Shown in pieces: positions 27,264-38,839 of a DNA stretch of 64,000 nucleotides. Positions within the stretch are counted from its first letter, which is position 1, and each line of letters opens with the position of its first letter. Source of the DNA: Sciurus carolinensis (taxonomy: Eukaryota > Chordata > Mammalia > Rodentia > Sciuridae); the NCBI RefSeq assembly GCF_902686445.1, contig NC_062219.1, positions 41,195,056-41,259,055 on the forward strand, written 5' to 3'. The notes under the pieces were generated by a model. That model did not search any database. It was not told the DNA's origin and worked only from the letters and a program-made list of their open reading frames with translations. Made by a program: the position numbers and the translations under genes.

Positions 27264-27452
27264 GAAGGGGTAGGGGGAAGGAATGATAGTAGAATTAAAC
27301 AGACATGTATGACTGCAAGACCAATGTGAACCTGCAATATGTATAATCAGAAAAATGAGAGATTACACTCCATGTTTGTTCTATCAAAATGTAAATGCAT
27401 TCTGCCATGTACAACCAGTTAGAACAAGTAAAATAAAAAAATTAAAAGGAAG
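27264..27452 (+). mobile_element. LINE-1 3' end, truncated, flanked by target-site duplication
   Basis: This G-rich then A-rich L1 3' UTR terminus ends in an AAATAAAAAAATTAAAA tail. The 8 bases ATTCAGCA occur just before it (27256-27263) and just after it (27453-27460), as expected of target-primed insertion. The element is 5'-truncated and has no coding content. Its sense direction matches TRDN. Confidence 0.75.
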
Positions 27453-29834
27453 ATTCAGCATAATTTCTTTGGAAGTATGTTTTAAAATTATTTTAACAGA
27501 TTTTGAGGCACTGAGGAATCTGTGACATATTTCTATACTTCAGGAGATTATGATTTGAAGATAAAAGAAATTTAAGTATCAACATAAATAGAATATCATG
27601 TAGTACTGAAATGAATTATGGAGACTTAAATGTTATATGACTAAGGACAAAATGGTTTTCTGTAAGAGCTGTGAGTTGAGGAATTCCTCATGGACGACAG
27701 ATGACTTGACTTGGGTTTGGATCATGCCTGGGAATTAGACTGGATGAGAAAATACTGCAAGTGGGTAGATGGCTTAATTAAAAATAAGAGTGAGAAATAA
27801 TATGCAAGTGGGTTGTTATTAAGACAGGAGACAATTACCTGAACTAAGAGTGTGGCAATGACAGAGGAAGAAAATGCAAATATGATAGCTTTGAAGAAAT
27901 AATATTTGATAGAATATATGGACTGAAACAAGAGAGTAAAAATTGTACTGAGCTTTCCAGTCTAGTTGCAAATGATGATGGTCATTATCATAAATAACAT
28001 GTCCTAGGAAAAGAAATTATTTAAAGAAAAAAGACGATTTGTGTTTTGGCAGTTTAATCGTGAACAGATGGAGAATAATACAGGTAGTCATTTGTTGATA
28101 GCCAATTAAAATCTGGAATCCATAATAAAATGTGTTGAGGAAATGGATATAGACCCAAATCAGAAAAGAAAGAGAGAAATAAGGGGTTTATTTGTTTATT
28201 TATTTATATATTTCTTTATCTATCAATCATTTAGGTTCAAAGATTAGGTATGCAACTTTTGAGGTTAAACTGCCATAGAAAGAACAGAAGCCATAATGGA
28301 ACTCAGTTTAAAAGATGGGGATACTGCTTTGAGTCCAAATTTTTTCACTGACTAGTTTCTTGTTTTGCTAAAGCAAACATTAAATATCTCTGCTATATTA
28401 CAGAAAGAAGGCAGTAAGAGAACAAAAAATTGAAATGTTAGTCATTCAAGTCTCATTAGTACATGAAAACTAAGAGCCCTATTATTGAGAACCATGTCTA
28501 CTCTGTAAATTCAGGAGTCATCCAACCACATAATGCAGTTAAGTGGATTAGAATCAGGCAGGCTGAACTGAGGACTGGTGGTGGGGCACATAGAAAGCAA
28601 GTCTCACATCCATATTGCAAACAGTTGGATCCCAGCTCCATGGCTTTGATTAGCTACTGGGCATGGAATCCAGCTTGACAGATTCCATGACCTTCCAGAT
28701 GGCAATGAATAAAAGCCATCCATCTTCTAAAGACCCAGGGAAACACAAGAAGCCAGTGTCAGTTTTGATAAGTCAAACTCTTTCATTAAATACATTTCCA
28801 TTGTCACTGTAAAGTTGAAACTGAAGTTGTCAGGGAATGTAAAAGTAGAAAAAAAAAAAAGACATGTATGTATTGCATGCCTCATACCACATATGGGTAT
28901 GTATAGATTGTTCTTCCTGGATTATGTCAGAAGCCAAAGTATTTCAGTGCTAGGAAAGATTTTGCTAATTCTTGAATGAATTTAAGATTCAGAGACTTTC
29001 TTCTCTGTAGAATTCATAAGGAATAATGGTACTGGAAAGTTATTTGCATTCTCAGCCATCTTTCCGATCTAGGCATTAGTCACCTTGGTTTGTAGAAGTA
29101 GATTTATGGTTGATGAGAAAGCTTAGGATTTAGGGTTACTTACTAGCCAGAGCTACTGCAAAGACATCTGGATTGACTGCAGCAATTTTTTGTTTATAAT
29201 TGTGAATTGTTTTATTTTGTCTTTCTTTAAAGAATCTCCCCCTCCTACTATCCAATTGAACTTGCTTTGGAAAGGATATGACTTAAATAATGGTAAATGT
29301 TGTTAGATAATTCAGCAGAGAAACAAAGCAAAGCCCCTCCTTCATAGTATCTAAAAGAATAATACCATTTCACTCTTTTCCCTGTTGTACAAATGTTAGG
29401 CAAAATATGAAAATTTATTGAATTATGGAATCAAAATATATACTTGCTGGATGATTTTGAAAATTATTAAGTCTTAATGGAATCTCTTTTTTGCAAAGAA
29501 TAACAAATCTATTGAGTCAAAGTCACAGGACCTGCTGTAATTATGCCTTGTAGCTTTGAAATCAGGCAGTGTTCATGTCTTTGAATTCATTTTGGTTGTG
29601 TTCATTACTATCCTCATAATATCATTGAAAAGGACCAGTTTTTAACTTGAAATATATAAATATGGTCCTTCATACATTCATATGTTATCAGTTAAAAGTA
29701 TATTAAAAACAAAAAACAAATGTCACAAATTGGAATCAATCTGTAAATTCACTTTTGAACTACAAAATTGTAGCATTTCAATAATCTTTAAAAAACAGAA
29801 AAAAAACTGTAATAAATTAAAATATACTATATTC

Positions 29835-29985
29835 CTGTCTCATTTCTAAGTTTTGGACCCAATTCTGATACTTACTCTCTAGGCAAACATTAGCAAATCA
29901 TTTTATGTTTCTGAGGCTTGAGTTTTTGCTCTAGTCTGCCTTTATTACAAGACTACTGTGAAGAATTAATGAGAGGAGGCACCCA
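29835..29985 (+). mobile_element. MIR SINE relic
   Basis: It follows the MIR core in order: a tRNA-like 'cccaattctgatacttac' part, then 'catttta..tctgaggctt', then a 3' part with 'gaagaattaatgagagg'. It is diverged, as expected of an old mammalian SINE. Confidence 0.5.
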
Positions 29986-30887
29986 AAGGCAATGGGGCAA
30001 CAGTAGCACCACAGAGTAAATGTCCAAAGTAGTCCTGGCTGTTGTTCCTAAGTGGTTTCCAACCTTCTAACCAGTCAAGTGTGATGACTATGCTGAGGTG
30101 TGCTCAATCTCAGATTCAGTAATGTAGCCTAAGACTTCTCTCAATTGTGTTCATCTCCTGAATTTCCTTTGAACAGAACAAGGTCCATCTTGCAATGAAA
30201 AATTCCAAGTTTTGGAGTAACTTCCCCAAATCCTTCTGGCAATAACCATAGCTACAACCTTCACCCAGAATTAGAATAATGATCCACAATTAGAGAAATG
30301 CTACCACAGAGGAAGTCAGAATTCAAAAGTTATTAAAATGTCTGTGTCCCTTTCTCTGTATAAATGACAGTATTAATTTGCTAAAAAGCAGGGTGGAATA
30401 TTCATTCTCCCTTCATGAAATGAGACACTTAATATACCCTTATTATAAATACAAATGTAGATTGCACACTGACATATAATTCTTCAAAAGCTAGATATAA
30501 ATAATTTGTAAAATATCATCTCCACTTGTTTGAGAGACTCAGACATAGTCTATGTTTTATGAACTTCTAGGAGTAATTATGGTTTCTCATATTAGTAATA
30601 TAAAATCTAAAATTAACTTATAGTAAACATGTACTTATAAATTGGGTTTTCTGTCAGTGTAATTAAATTCATTTTTATTACTTTTGATATATGCTTATTT
30701 CTGAGTTTTAAATCTTCAAATGAAATAATACTTTCAGGTTATATTCTTACAACAGAGTTTGATGGATTAGTTAGTGCAAAAATGACCTCTGAATTTGTGA
30801 ATACATGGGGTAGATACTTATAGTCTGAGAAATGTTTTAAGGAATGACCATTTAATATGTTTAAATGCTATTTTCTTTCCATTATTT

Positions 30888-30896
30888 CAGCAGCAG
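30888..30896 (+). promoter_or_regulatory. TRDN: Triple tandem splice acceptor CAGCAGCAG
   Basis: Three NAG acceptors sit in a row at the 5' edge of the second exon. Using the first, second or third starts the exon at 30891, 30894 or 30897. Frame is kept, and the encoded Ala run is three, two or one residue. The first AG after the pyrimidine tract is usually preferred, and it gives the triple Ala I recall from human triadin. Confidence 0.8.
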
Positions 30897-30920
30897 CTAA
30901 AAAAGATGAAAAGAAAGAAG
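30891..30920 (+). CDS. TRDN: TRDN coding exon 2 of 9 in the window (10 codons)
   Basis: This 30-nt microexon has acceptor TTATTTCAG and a strong donor, GAAG|GTATGT. With the G carried over it reads AAAKKDEKKE, which is the same as the human triadin block as I remember it. Five of the ten residues are Lys or Glu in alternating groups plus an Asp, the KEKE style associated with calsequestrin binding in the lumen. Phase is 1 at both ends, so skipping removes exactly ten residues. The acceptor is one of three tandem NAGs, so the exact 5' edge may vary by 3 or 6 nt. Identity rests on the sequence match plus the flanking exons in order. Confidence 0.95.
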
Positions 30921-31369
30921 GTATGTTTTATATAAAATCCCACTTTGCCTTTTGTAAGAACAATTTACTGATATTCAGAGTTGTGTTTTTGCTACTCTCC
31001 TGACTGTATTCCCTTTAGATAACTGGATCCATTATTTGCATACATTTTGCATGAATTTCTTTTTCTATCTTACCTCGCACAAAACAAACTAGTTCTTTAA
31101 ATGTAATTTTAGTGTAGTCTTTCGCAAGATAAAACAGCCTCTGCAAATCCCAAAACTCCTACTCTGTTGGCAGTTTTATCAATTTTTAGAAATTTGTAAA
31201 TATGGACCCTGTTCTCCTATATTAACTCCTTACATCTCTGAGGCACATAAGCAACTGATGTTACTTTGCTCTATTAAGCTGCAAATAAGTTATAGTCATC
31301 CACTGCAAATAAATTCACTTTTTTTGGAAGGCATGACATGAAGTAAAATATATCTTGTCAAAGGAAAAT

Positions 31370-31900
31370 TGCACTGGATGGAATTTAATGGGCAAGAAAG
31401 ACTTTATCCAAGACTATTGCAATAGGGGTCAAATCTATTAGCAGAGGAAGGAGATTGAACTCAACTCCACTGAAGCTAAAAGCCTGAGTTTTTACGTGCT
31501 GGGGTGAGCCAGCAGCAAAGTACTGGATGATAATGAGGTGGGGGTGGTCAGTGCGATTAGGCCATATGTGCCTTCTAACTGGTATCTATCAAAGTTAGGC
31601 CCCTACGCTCCCAAAAGACTGAGAGATAGGGATGCTATCTTTTCTATAATTATATTCCAAGGAGATGGCTCTCTGGTTCTTGTAAAAGACATTTCTGGGT
31701 TGTAGCAGATTTATATCTCAAAAGGACAGAGAACGAATTTGCAATTACAAGTTTTCCAAAGCAAAAATTTTAAGAAAAAAGAGGCCAGTGCCTGTAGGCG
31801 GGAAGAAAGCTATATAAACTTGGTTCAGCATCAAACATTAAGACTGACCTGACCATTGCTGACTGTTTAGAGGGATATGTCTAAGGCACACTCTGACAAA
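31370..31900. repeat. Probable ancient LTR (ERVL-type), family uncertain
   Basis: The stretch resembles an interspersed LTR-type repeat I associate with mammals, with 'actttatccaagactattgcaat' near one end and a 'gggtgagccagcag' block. The match is from memory and diverged. No terminal duplication was seen. Confidence 0.3.
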
Positions 31901-32969
31901 ACTTGGATAGTCTTTCTACCACTGTTTATGAATTTAAGCCCATTTTATTAATAAAAATTGAATGTGAATATAACATCTAACTTTGAAAATGACAAGTACA
32001 TTCTAATTGGTGTTCATACGATCTGAAATAACATAGAAATAAGGATTATATTTTATATTTAATATCATCAGAATTTTACACAATCATAATGGTTTGAGTC
32101 GTATTCTTACTTCTGTTACACAAGAAGCTTAAATTAATATCCATGAGAAATAGAAAATATTTTAATTGGTTATTTGTTCAGAGAGAGCAAAGCTGAAGTA
32201 TTATAACAAAGGCAGCTAGGACACTTTCAATCTCATCAAGAGATTGAAATCAGTACAGGTTCCCCTTGTACATTTAAGATAGCAAATCTTCCAAAAGTAC
32301 TTTGGCAAATGATATTATTTATATTGTCAATAAGTTGATGAACAGACAGGGATTTTATAAGAATAAAGAGGTTGTGAGTTCCTGCCACAGTTTTTGTTAG
32401 AAGTGCTAGTTATTCTTTTCGTATTCACTCTAAGAAAAAAGAAACAAGTTTCATTTGATTTAAGTAAATGCGTAATATGAATGTTTATTTTTCATTTGTT
32501 GGCATTCAAACCAAAGTATTAACAAACTACAATTTCACAGTTTTAAACTTGGTGTTTGGTTTTCCCCCTATTGTTATGCCTCTATGACATTTCCTTCTGT
32601 TTTTCCTGGATCATATACCTCTTTTCACTTTTTAAAGAAATTCTGTATAATCAATATGCCATATTTCGAAGAACTTGGACAGAATTTTGCCAGTGAAGAC
32701 TCAAATGATCACATGTCCGAGGCCAATTATGAAATGTTCCTTGTAGACACCAAGATTCAAATTCTGGTATCAGCTTTAACTACAATTTTTCCTTTGCCCC
32801 TCAAATTTAGTCCACTATAATTTTCAGTTAGACTGAATCTCTTTGATTTAATCCTTCCTTAAATAATCAGAAAAACTGATTTTCATTATGAAACAGGCTC
32901 ATGTCTTCCAGTTGCTATCCCATGTTCCTATTTGTGACTTCAGTTAGTCTTACTATCTGCTCATTTTTG

Positions 32970-33505
32970 CCAGCACAATGATTTCCAAAGCCAGATATTT
33001 AAAAAAAAAAAGTGGTCAATGACTTCAGGGGGGTCCCTGAAGACCTTTTCATGATTCTTCAATTTCAAAACTATTTTTAATAAATATGAAATAACTATTT
33101 GCTTTTTTCTCCTTCATTCTCACATGAGTATGCACTAGAGTTTTCCAGTGAATTAATGGTGTTTAATATTAAAACAAACTAAATCCCAAGCAGATATGCA
33201 AATCCAACTGCCTTCTAATTAAGTCAGACATTAATGAAAGTCACGGAAGTCAATTATTTCACCATTTTGTGCAATGGAAATATATTTGTTACATAATATA
33301 TTGTTTATTTTAACATGTAGAAGATTTATAATTTTTAATAAATGAATAAAGAATACATAAAATTAAAAATTTTCCTTAGATCTCATTTTTTAAAAATTAC
33401 AAATGCCAATAAATGCATAAAATAGCTCTTTGGATCTTTAATAAGTACTAACAGTTTAAAGGAGTCCTAAAGTAAAAATGTTTGAGACTCTTTGATAGAA
33501 ATAAT
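32970..33505 (+). mobile_element. hAT-like non-autonomous DNA transposon relic
   Basis: The left part has 'ggggtccctgaagacc..tttcatgattcttcaatttcaaaactattt' and the right end has 'aaaatgtttgagactctttg'. Both are typical of old hAT/Charlie-type MER elements, whose ends read towards 'tttgagaaccactg'. It has no coding capacity. Confidence 0.45.
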
Positions 33506-33679
33506 TATCTTATCTATAATATTATGTTTCCCAAATATTCAACTGTATTCATTATATTTTTTATATTCTTAACTATTTAAAATATTGAGTGACTCCACCA
33601 TGACCACAGAACATAATCTACAGGCCTTAACCTGCAGTTAAAATTTCCATATTCTGTTTCTAACTTGCTTTTCCTAACC

Positions 33680-34310
33680 TCTTGTCAAGTACATCTCAAG
33701 GCAAGTTCAAGGCCAAGGCCTGAATAAATCCAGTAGTAAAGATGCAAGGAGCCCTTTTGAGATTGAGGTAACTTAATGCATTCATGGACAGCAAAATTAA
33801 GAGAAGCTAAAAGTGCCAGCTCTTTATGGTCCTTGTTCCATACTCCAAAAAGGGTGAAACAAAAGCAAATGGGACCAAGTTGCAATGCAACACAAATTAG
33901 GATCACTTCCTTGCTGAGGAGGCAGTTCCAGGCTACGGCCCTGATTCTGTGGTTGACAGCTCTATTCCAAGGGGGTCTAGGCAGGAGACTCAGGAGGTGC
34001 TGAGAAGCCCTCCTTCACAGCCTCCGAAGAGGAATTTGGAGGTACGTGGGAAATTGCCACTTTGCAGCTCTTCACAAGCCTCCCATACTCCTATGTTCCA
34101 GACCATCACAAGGCATCCTGCTCAAATTCATTAGTTGCAATTTGAACCTTTACCTGTGTGGAAATGTTGCTTTCATTCTCACTTGCATGCTTCCTTTGTA
34201 TACTCAATTACACAAAGCTGCTCTCCATTTTACATATAAAAATGTGCTGTCCTGCCTTTGTTCTTGCTGTTATCCTAACAGAGTTTGCACTTTTCTTTTC
34301 CTTCTATGAA
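33680..34310. other. Unassigned stretch, slightly GC-richer than its surroundings
   Basis: Several overlapping frames of 60-87 codons are open on both strands here. None shows a domain, and the overlap on opposite strands argues against coding. It could be an eroded LTR or retroposed sequence. I cannot name it. Confidence 0.3.
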
Positions 34311-36540
34311 TAAGCAACATTTCTGGAGTTCAAGATAACTCCTGTGTTCATTAACAATTCTGATCCTCTCAGTTAAAAATACTTTCTGTCTTGTATAATA
34401 CACCATGGAGCTTATTTCTTATCCCTTGGTACTTCTTGTTACTTCTAAACTTCTTTTCCTTTTACTCCAGCTGACTTCAGCCTTTTGTCTAAAGCATCTA
34501 TGCCCAATTCACTTTTATCCTCTACAGGGACTAAAACAGTTTCTTAGTTTTCATATTGTTCAACAAATATATATTCTGTGAATGAATCAGTAATATCTCG
34601 GACTCAATATAAACATAACAGTCACAGGAAATATAAAATATGAATGATCCATTTTGTCACATCTCAGCCAAGGGATGACAACATCATCATCATCACTACT
34701 ATGAGTTGCTTTTTAGGTTTGGGAACACATAGTCAACTACTGACTGTTTTGTCTTGTGTGTATATCATGAGCTGGTACTTGGGTGGGATAAGCAGATCTA
34801 GGTGAATCTCATTCATTTAATCTCAGTTGAATTGATTAATTCCTAGGGTCTGGAATGCTAAGAAGTCTGCTCTATCTTCTAGAAGACAGAACTCTACTAA
34901 GAACAAATCAGATGATATTCATTGTTTACTGCAACTAGTAAAAGTAGAGGTGAATGCATATGAGCATTATCCCAAGTCCTAGGGATTCAAAATTGAGATC
35001 TGAAGAGGAATTGCATTGAAAAAAAAAAGCAAAATGTGTGATACTGTAAGAAGAAAGATTCAACAGGATCCACAAAGGAGATAGAGTTCTTCATTCCCAG
35101 CATTAGTGGACTACCTGAGGGTTAATTTTTCCCCTAAGATAAATTGGTATTTCATTTTCCTCTGGCATCACTATGAACATAACGGACCATATCTGATGTG
35201 TTGCCAAAGATGAGTGAGTGCTGAACTGAACAGACTGCCAACACATCATTGTGTTTAAAACATGTGTGCTGGGGGCCTCAGTGTTCCTAATACAAGGCTG
35301 TTGCTCAGGTTATTGGGCAGATGGTCTATAGGAAAGTATATTAATTAAGTAAACCTTTATATTACTTAAGTTATTTCAGCAACAAATGTTGAAAGGGCAT
35401 AATGAAGTTTAATAGCTTGGATATTAACAGTTAGCCTTTCAGGGTCAGTTTGTGATCTTCGAATCCTAAGTACTCGATTTTTCAGTTGCTCAGATTCTTT
35501 TCTTATGTTAAATCCTTTGAACTGTTGACTGCAATCCAAAAGACACATGTTTATGATGACATTTCACTGTAGCTTTCCATTCATAAAGCCAATATATTGA
35601 ACTTTTAAAAGACCTATTTGGTTAGATCTTGTTACAGAAGATTACTATTTTTCACATTTCTATTTTATGAAATGCTTTATTTCATCTTAATTTGTACTAC
35701 AATTCACCTGACTCTGGACTTCACATTAAGTTTTGTTCTTTTATTTCGGTACAATTAATATTGAATACAATATATTACTGATTCTCATTAAGGAGAAAAT
35801 CAGATTGAGTATAAAATCCTTCTATAGATAAATATATTATATTGAGTTTTCCACTTCTACTCCACATCAGAATGTAGTTATTTAATTAGTATTTCCCCAG
35901 CATGTGATATAAGTTGCAAAATCATCATTTTAATGACAGTTTTTTTTTAATTTGGTTAACTCTTTAGTGGATTTTAATTTCCATGAGATGCTTCATTCAG
36001 ATCAAATCCCATTATACAAATATCACTTTAAAACCACACATTTAGTGGGCCATTATCATTGATCTAATTTCAGTAATAGAGAATTTCAAAATTAAGTTGC
36101 AGAAGGCATACAACAAATGATGAAATAAGAAATGTTCTCAGCAAAATAAATAAATAAATACATAAAAATATAAAAATACACTAAGGGGCTTTAATTCCCA
36201 AATAAGTGAGATACAAAAATCCTCTTGTTTTCTTTTCAAAGTGATAGGATCATAGATTTTATGCTCTAAATAGTATAAACAATAAATTTTTCTGATCTAG
36301 GCTGAATGCCCCCCTATAAAAAGGAAAATAGATGTCTGTTGACCACAGAATACACATTCCTATATAGCAGATATAAATATAATGTGTTCTTAAGTAGTAC
36401 ACATACAATACTAACCTATTTCTTTTCTATTTAAATGAGACTAATTATATATCTGTGTTGGAAGTGTATTGATTATCCTGAGAGTACAATGCAGTTTACC
36501 AGGACTTCCTTAGACTTAAATGAGGAAACTACTAACTATA

Positions 36541-36556
36541 TACATATATATATATA

Positions 36557-36596
<40 letters not shown>

Positions 36597-36637
36597 GATA
36601 TACATACACACATACATATGCATATGTATATATATCC
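36541..36637. repeat. (TA)n / (CATA)n microsatellite
   Basis: Alternating TA runs are interspersed with CATA units. It lies about 280 bp upstream of the third exon. Self-complementary TA runs can extrude as hairpins. Confidence 0.95.
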
Positions 36638-36914
36638 AGTTTGATTTTTCTATGCAAATTATACATAGGTATTTTCTTTCATATTTTTGTCTTTTTTATT
36701 TCAAAAATATTTCTCATCTCCCTACCTCACTCCAATGCTCATTCTTTTGAAAACAATGTGGTTTTTCATTAAGCTTCATATTTTAGAAACAGCTCATGCA
36801 GTCAATTCATTTTAGTGAAAATGATTTCATTGTTTGTGTAAATTTTGTTGTGAGCTACTCAAGTTGTTGATTTCTATTTTCTGTTTTACCAATAACTTAC
36901 CTTTTTATTTTCAG

Positions 36915-36944
36915 AGTCCAAGAAAACAAAAAAGCCTATAGAAG
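36915..36944 (+). CDS. TRDN: TRDN coding exon 3 of 9 in the window (10 codons)
   Basis: This 30-nt microexon has acceptor TTATTTTCAG and donor GAAG|GTAGTA. The donor is only moderate because position +5 is T. With the carried G it reads ESKKTKKPIE, against DSKKTKKPAE in human triadin as I recall it. It is strongly basic, with four Lys in ten, and sits in the luminal tail. Both ends are phase 1. The intron after it is only 750 bp, so exons 3 and 4 lie close together. A (GA)n tract starts about 120 bp past its donor, and a TA microsatellite lies upstream of its acceptor. Confidence 0.94.
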
Positions 36945-37062
36945 GTAGTATATATACTTTTCTTTTCCTGTCTTCTATTTTATGAACCTGAAAGTAGCAT
37001 TTTTCCTTAAAGGATCAATACTGAAGAAAAAAAAATAACTAATGGAATAGAGACGGGGAAGA

Positions 37063-37105
<43 letters not shown>

Positions 37106-37694
37106 GGAGATAAGAAAGTCAAATCTTTATTAACAACACTGCCAAAAGAACTATTTGGTAATATTAAACAATTAAATCCTGACTATATTTACTTTTCACA
37201 GTTATTGTTTTCAAATTTTGCTTTACAAGGTTGAACAATGTAATGTATCAAGCACTTATTTCATTAGAAAGTAATATATTCAGTTAATTTTTTAACACAC
37301 CAGCATGGATTAGGAATCGAATGAAATCATAACTCATTTGGCAAATACACACCTGCATCTTTTGGACTTTTTCACATTTGTTTAATGGTGCAAAGTATTT
37401 ATCTGCACAATTTTTTTATTTGTTCATATGTGTTTATTTAAAAAGACTGTCAGGTGTAAATAAATTAAAATGGTTAAACATTATAATTCATTATCAAATA
37501 AAGTTTTTCAATCAAATTATGGCACTACTTATGGTAATTGGCAGTACCTCAGAGCAACACTCATTGTAAAATTCAAAGGGGAAAAATTAGGGAGGGAGTG
37601 TGGAAAATCTATAGTCTAAGCAATGTTATGGTAGTAAATTTTATCTTTAAAGCTTTTAAGAACAATGGTTTTCTGTTTATATTTCTTTCAACAG
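36945..37694 (+). other. TRDN: TRDN intron, 750 bp
   Basis: No exon or transposon recognised. It carries a (GA)n tract at 37066-37101. The acceptor end has a good pyrimidine tract (TTTTCTGTTTATATTTCTTTC in its last 30 bases). Confidence 0.85.
37066..37101 (+). repeat. (GA)n microsatellite
   Basis: About 18 uninterrupted GA units, embedded in a longer purine-rich stretch (37061-37110). It lies 120 bp inside the intron after the third exon, so the nascent RNA carries a purine tract there. Confidence 0.95.
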
Positions 37695-37697
37695 AAG
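37692..37697 (+). promoter_or_regulatory. TRDN: NAGNAG tandem splice acceptor (CAGAAG)
   Basis: Two acceptors lie 3 nt apart at the edge of the fourth exon. The first gives an exon of 18 nt (EESKGK) and the second one of 15 nt (ESKGK). Both stay in frame. CAG is normally favoured over AAG as an acceptor. Confidence 0.7.
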
Positions 37698-37712
37698 AGT
37701 CCAAGGGAAAAA
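37695..37712 (+). CDS. TRDN: TRDN coding exon 4 of 9 in the window: 18-nt microexon (6 codons)
   Basis: This is the smallest exon here. Acceptor TTTCAACAG has a good upstream pyrimidine tract, and the donor AAAA|GTAAGG is strong. It reads EESKGK, with a trailing A that starts a Lys codon completed by the next exon, giving KGKKQ as in human triadin. The human block I remember at this place is VEQPKGK, so the first half has diverged and may be one residue shorter here. Exons this small need help from intronic enhancers, so variable inclusion is likely (inference). The frame stays open past the donor to 37927, which is treated as a finding. Support comes from the position between exons 3 and 5, phase, splice sites and the KGK|K junction. 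Confidence 0.88.
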
Positions 37713-37849
37713 GTAAGGAAATGCATGCAAAATCTATTTACGTGTGGTGTGTGCTTTTTCTTTCTACTGCTATAATTAAACTTGCAATCTTGAATCTGTT
37801 TTTTTCTATGTTTTATGCATGTGAACTGTTCTGTTTTTTTCTGGCCCCC

Positions 37850-37874
37850 TTTTTTTTTTTTTTTTTTTTTTTTT
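37850..37874 (+). repeat. Poly-T run of 25
   Basis: Preceded by CCCCC and lying 137 bp past the donor of the 18-nt exon. It could be the tail of a minus-strand retroposed scrap, but no element body is visible next to it. Confidence 0.9.
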
Positions 37875-38803
37875 GTCAAAATGAAGAATACATGGCCTGC
37901 AGTGTCAGAGTGACCTGGAGAACATAGCCAGCTTTCTTACAGCCGGTTATGCAACTCATGCAAACACCTAGTAACACTATCAACAGTGTTGTAACAAAAA
38001 TATAACCATGATACATTAACACAAATTATCTTAAAGTGTGTGTAAATTTAGTCCTTACAATTTTGTTAGTTGTCAGTTCTTAGAAAACACTGAATAGAAG
38101 TTGTTTTCCAGATTAGTTTTATAACCTTGTCCCTATTATCTTTCTTCTTGTAATCCATAAATATTTGATATGTTTACACAATATATGACATTTTGTCTAT
38201 TATATGATTTTCTCCCTATAGGCACTATGAACTCTGTGTAATAACATTACTTGGCATTCATATCTTAGGCATAGTTCAATGTTACTTTGACACACTATTA
38301 AATTTGGTAACTATTCATTATAGCCTAACACCTTGAGGATTTTTTCTTTTGCAAGCACGTGTTCTCCTCTGAAGAAAATAGGATATGTTTAAGAAATCAA
38401 AATTTTAAAAGAATGTAACCATAGTCAATTAGTTATTAAAAATTAGAACTGTTCCAGGAATATATAGTTCTTAAGATCCCAATGATAGAAACATCAGCTT
38501 TAAAATATACACCAATTTTTTAAAATGCTTATCTATGTTTTAGCTTTACAAAAAGTTAGGACTCTGAGACATTCTATATTATAAAGAGGCTCTAAAATGT
38601 CCTGTAGAAAGAATCATGAAATTATGCTACAACCCAGCCAGAGGGAGCAATTTATCTATAGAGAAGTATGTGTTTGTTCAGCACTAGATTTATGAGTGTG
38701 CACAGCTGCTGATGAGTTCTAGTGCAGGGATACAGAATCTACTCCATAAACCATTGCACCAGCAGGAAAATGGAGGACAACTGGAGATTTGAAAAATGCT
38801 ATT

Positions 38804-38807
<4 letters not shown>

Positions 38808-38835
<28 letters not shown>
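38808..38835. repeat. (TA)n microsatellite
   Basis: About 14 TA units in a row followed by an A-rich stretch. Confidence 0.95.

Positions 38836-38839
<4 letters not shown>

Larger units (their letters stand above)
25548..30890 (+). other. TRDN: TRDN intron, 5343 bp
   Basis: No exon recognised. It contains an L1 3' end with a clear target duplication (27264-27452) and a MIR copy (about 29835-29985). A weak MIR-like stretch lies near 28540-28740. A frame open at 25636-25818 has no triadin or other recognisable character. Reading past the exon 1 donor meets a stop after three codons (GGT AAG CTA TAA). Confidence 0.85.
30921..36914 (+). other. TRDN: TRDN intron, 5994 bp
   Basis: No exon recognised. 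It holds an LTR-like repeat (about 31370-31900), a hAT-like DNA transposon relic (about 32970-33505), and a somewhat GC-richer unassigned stretch at 33680-34310. A TA-rich microsatellite lies at 36541-36637, about 280 bp before the next exon. Open frames at 32584-32820, 33776-34003 and 34046-34309 show no recognisable domain. The rest is AT-rich and unremarkable. Confidence 0.85.
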
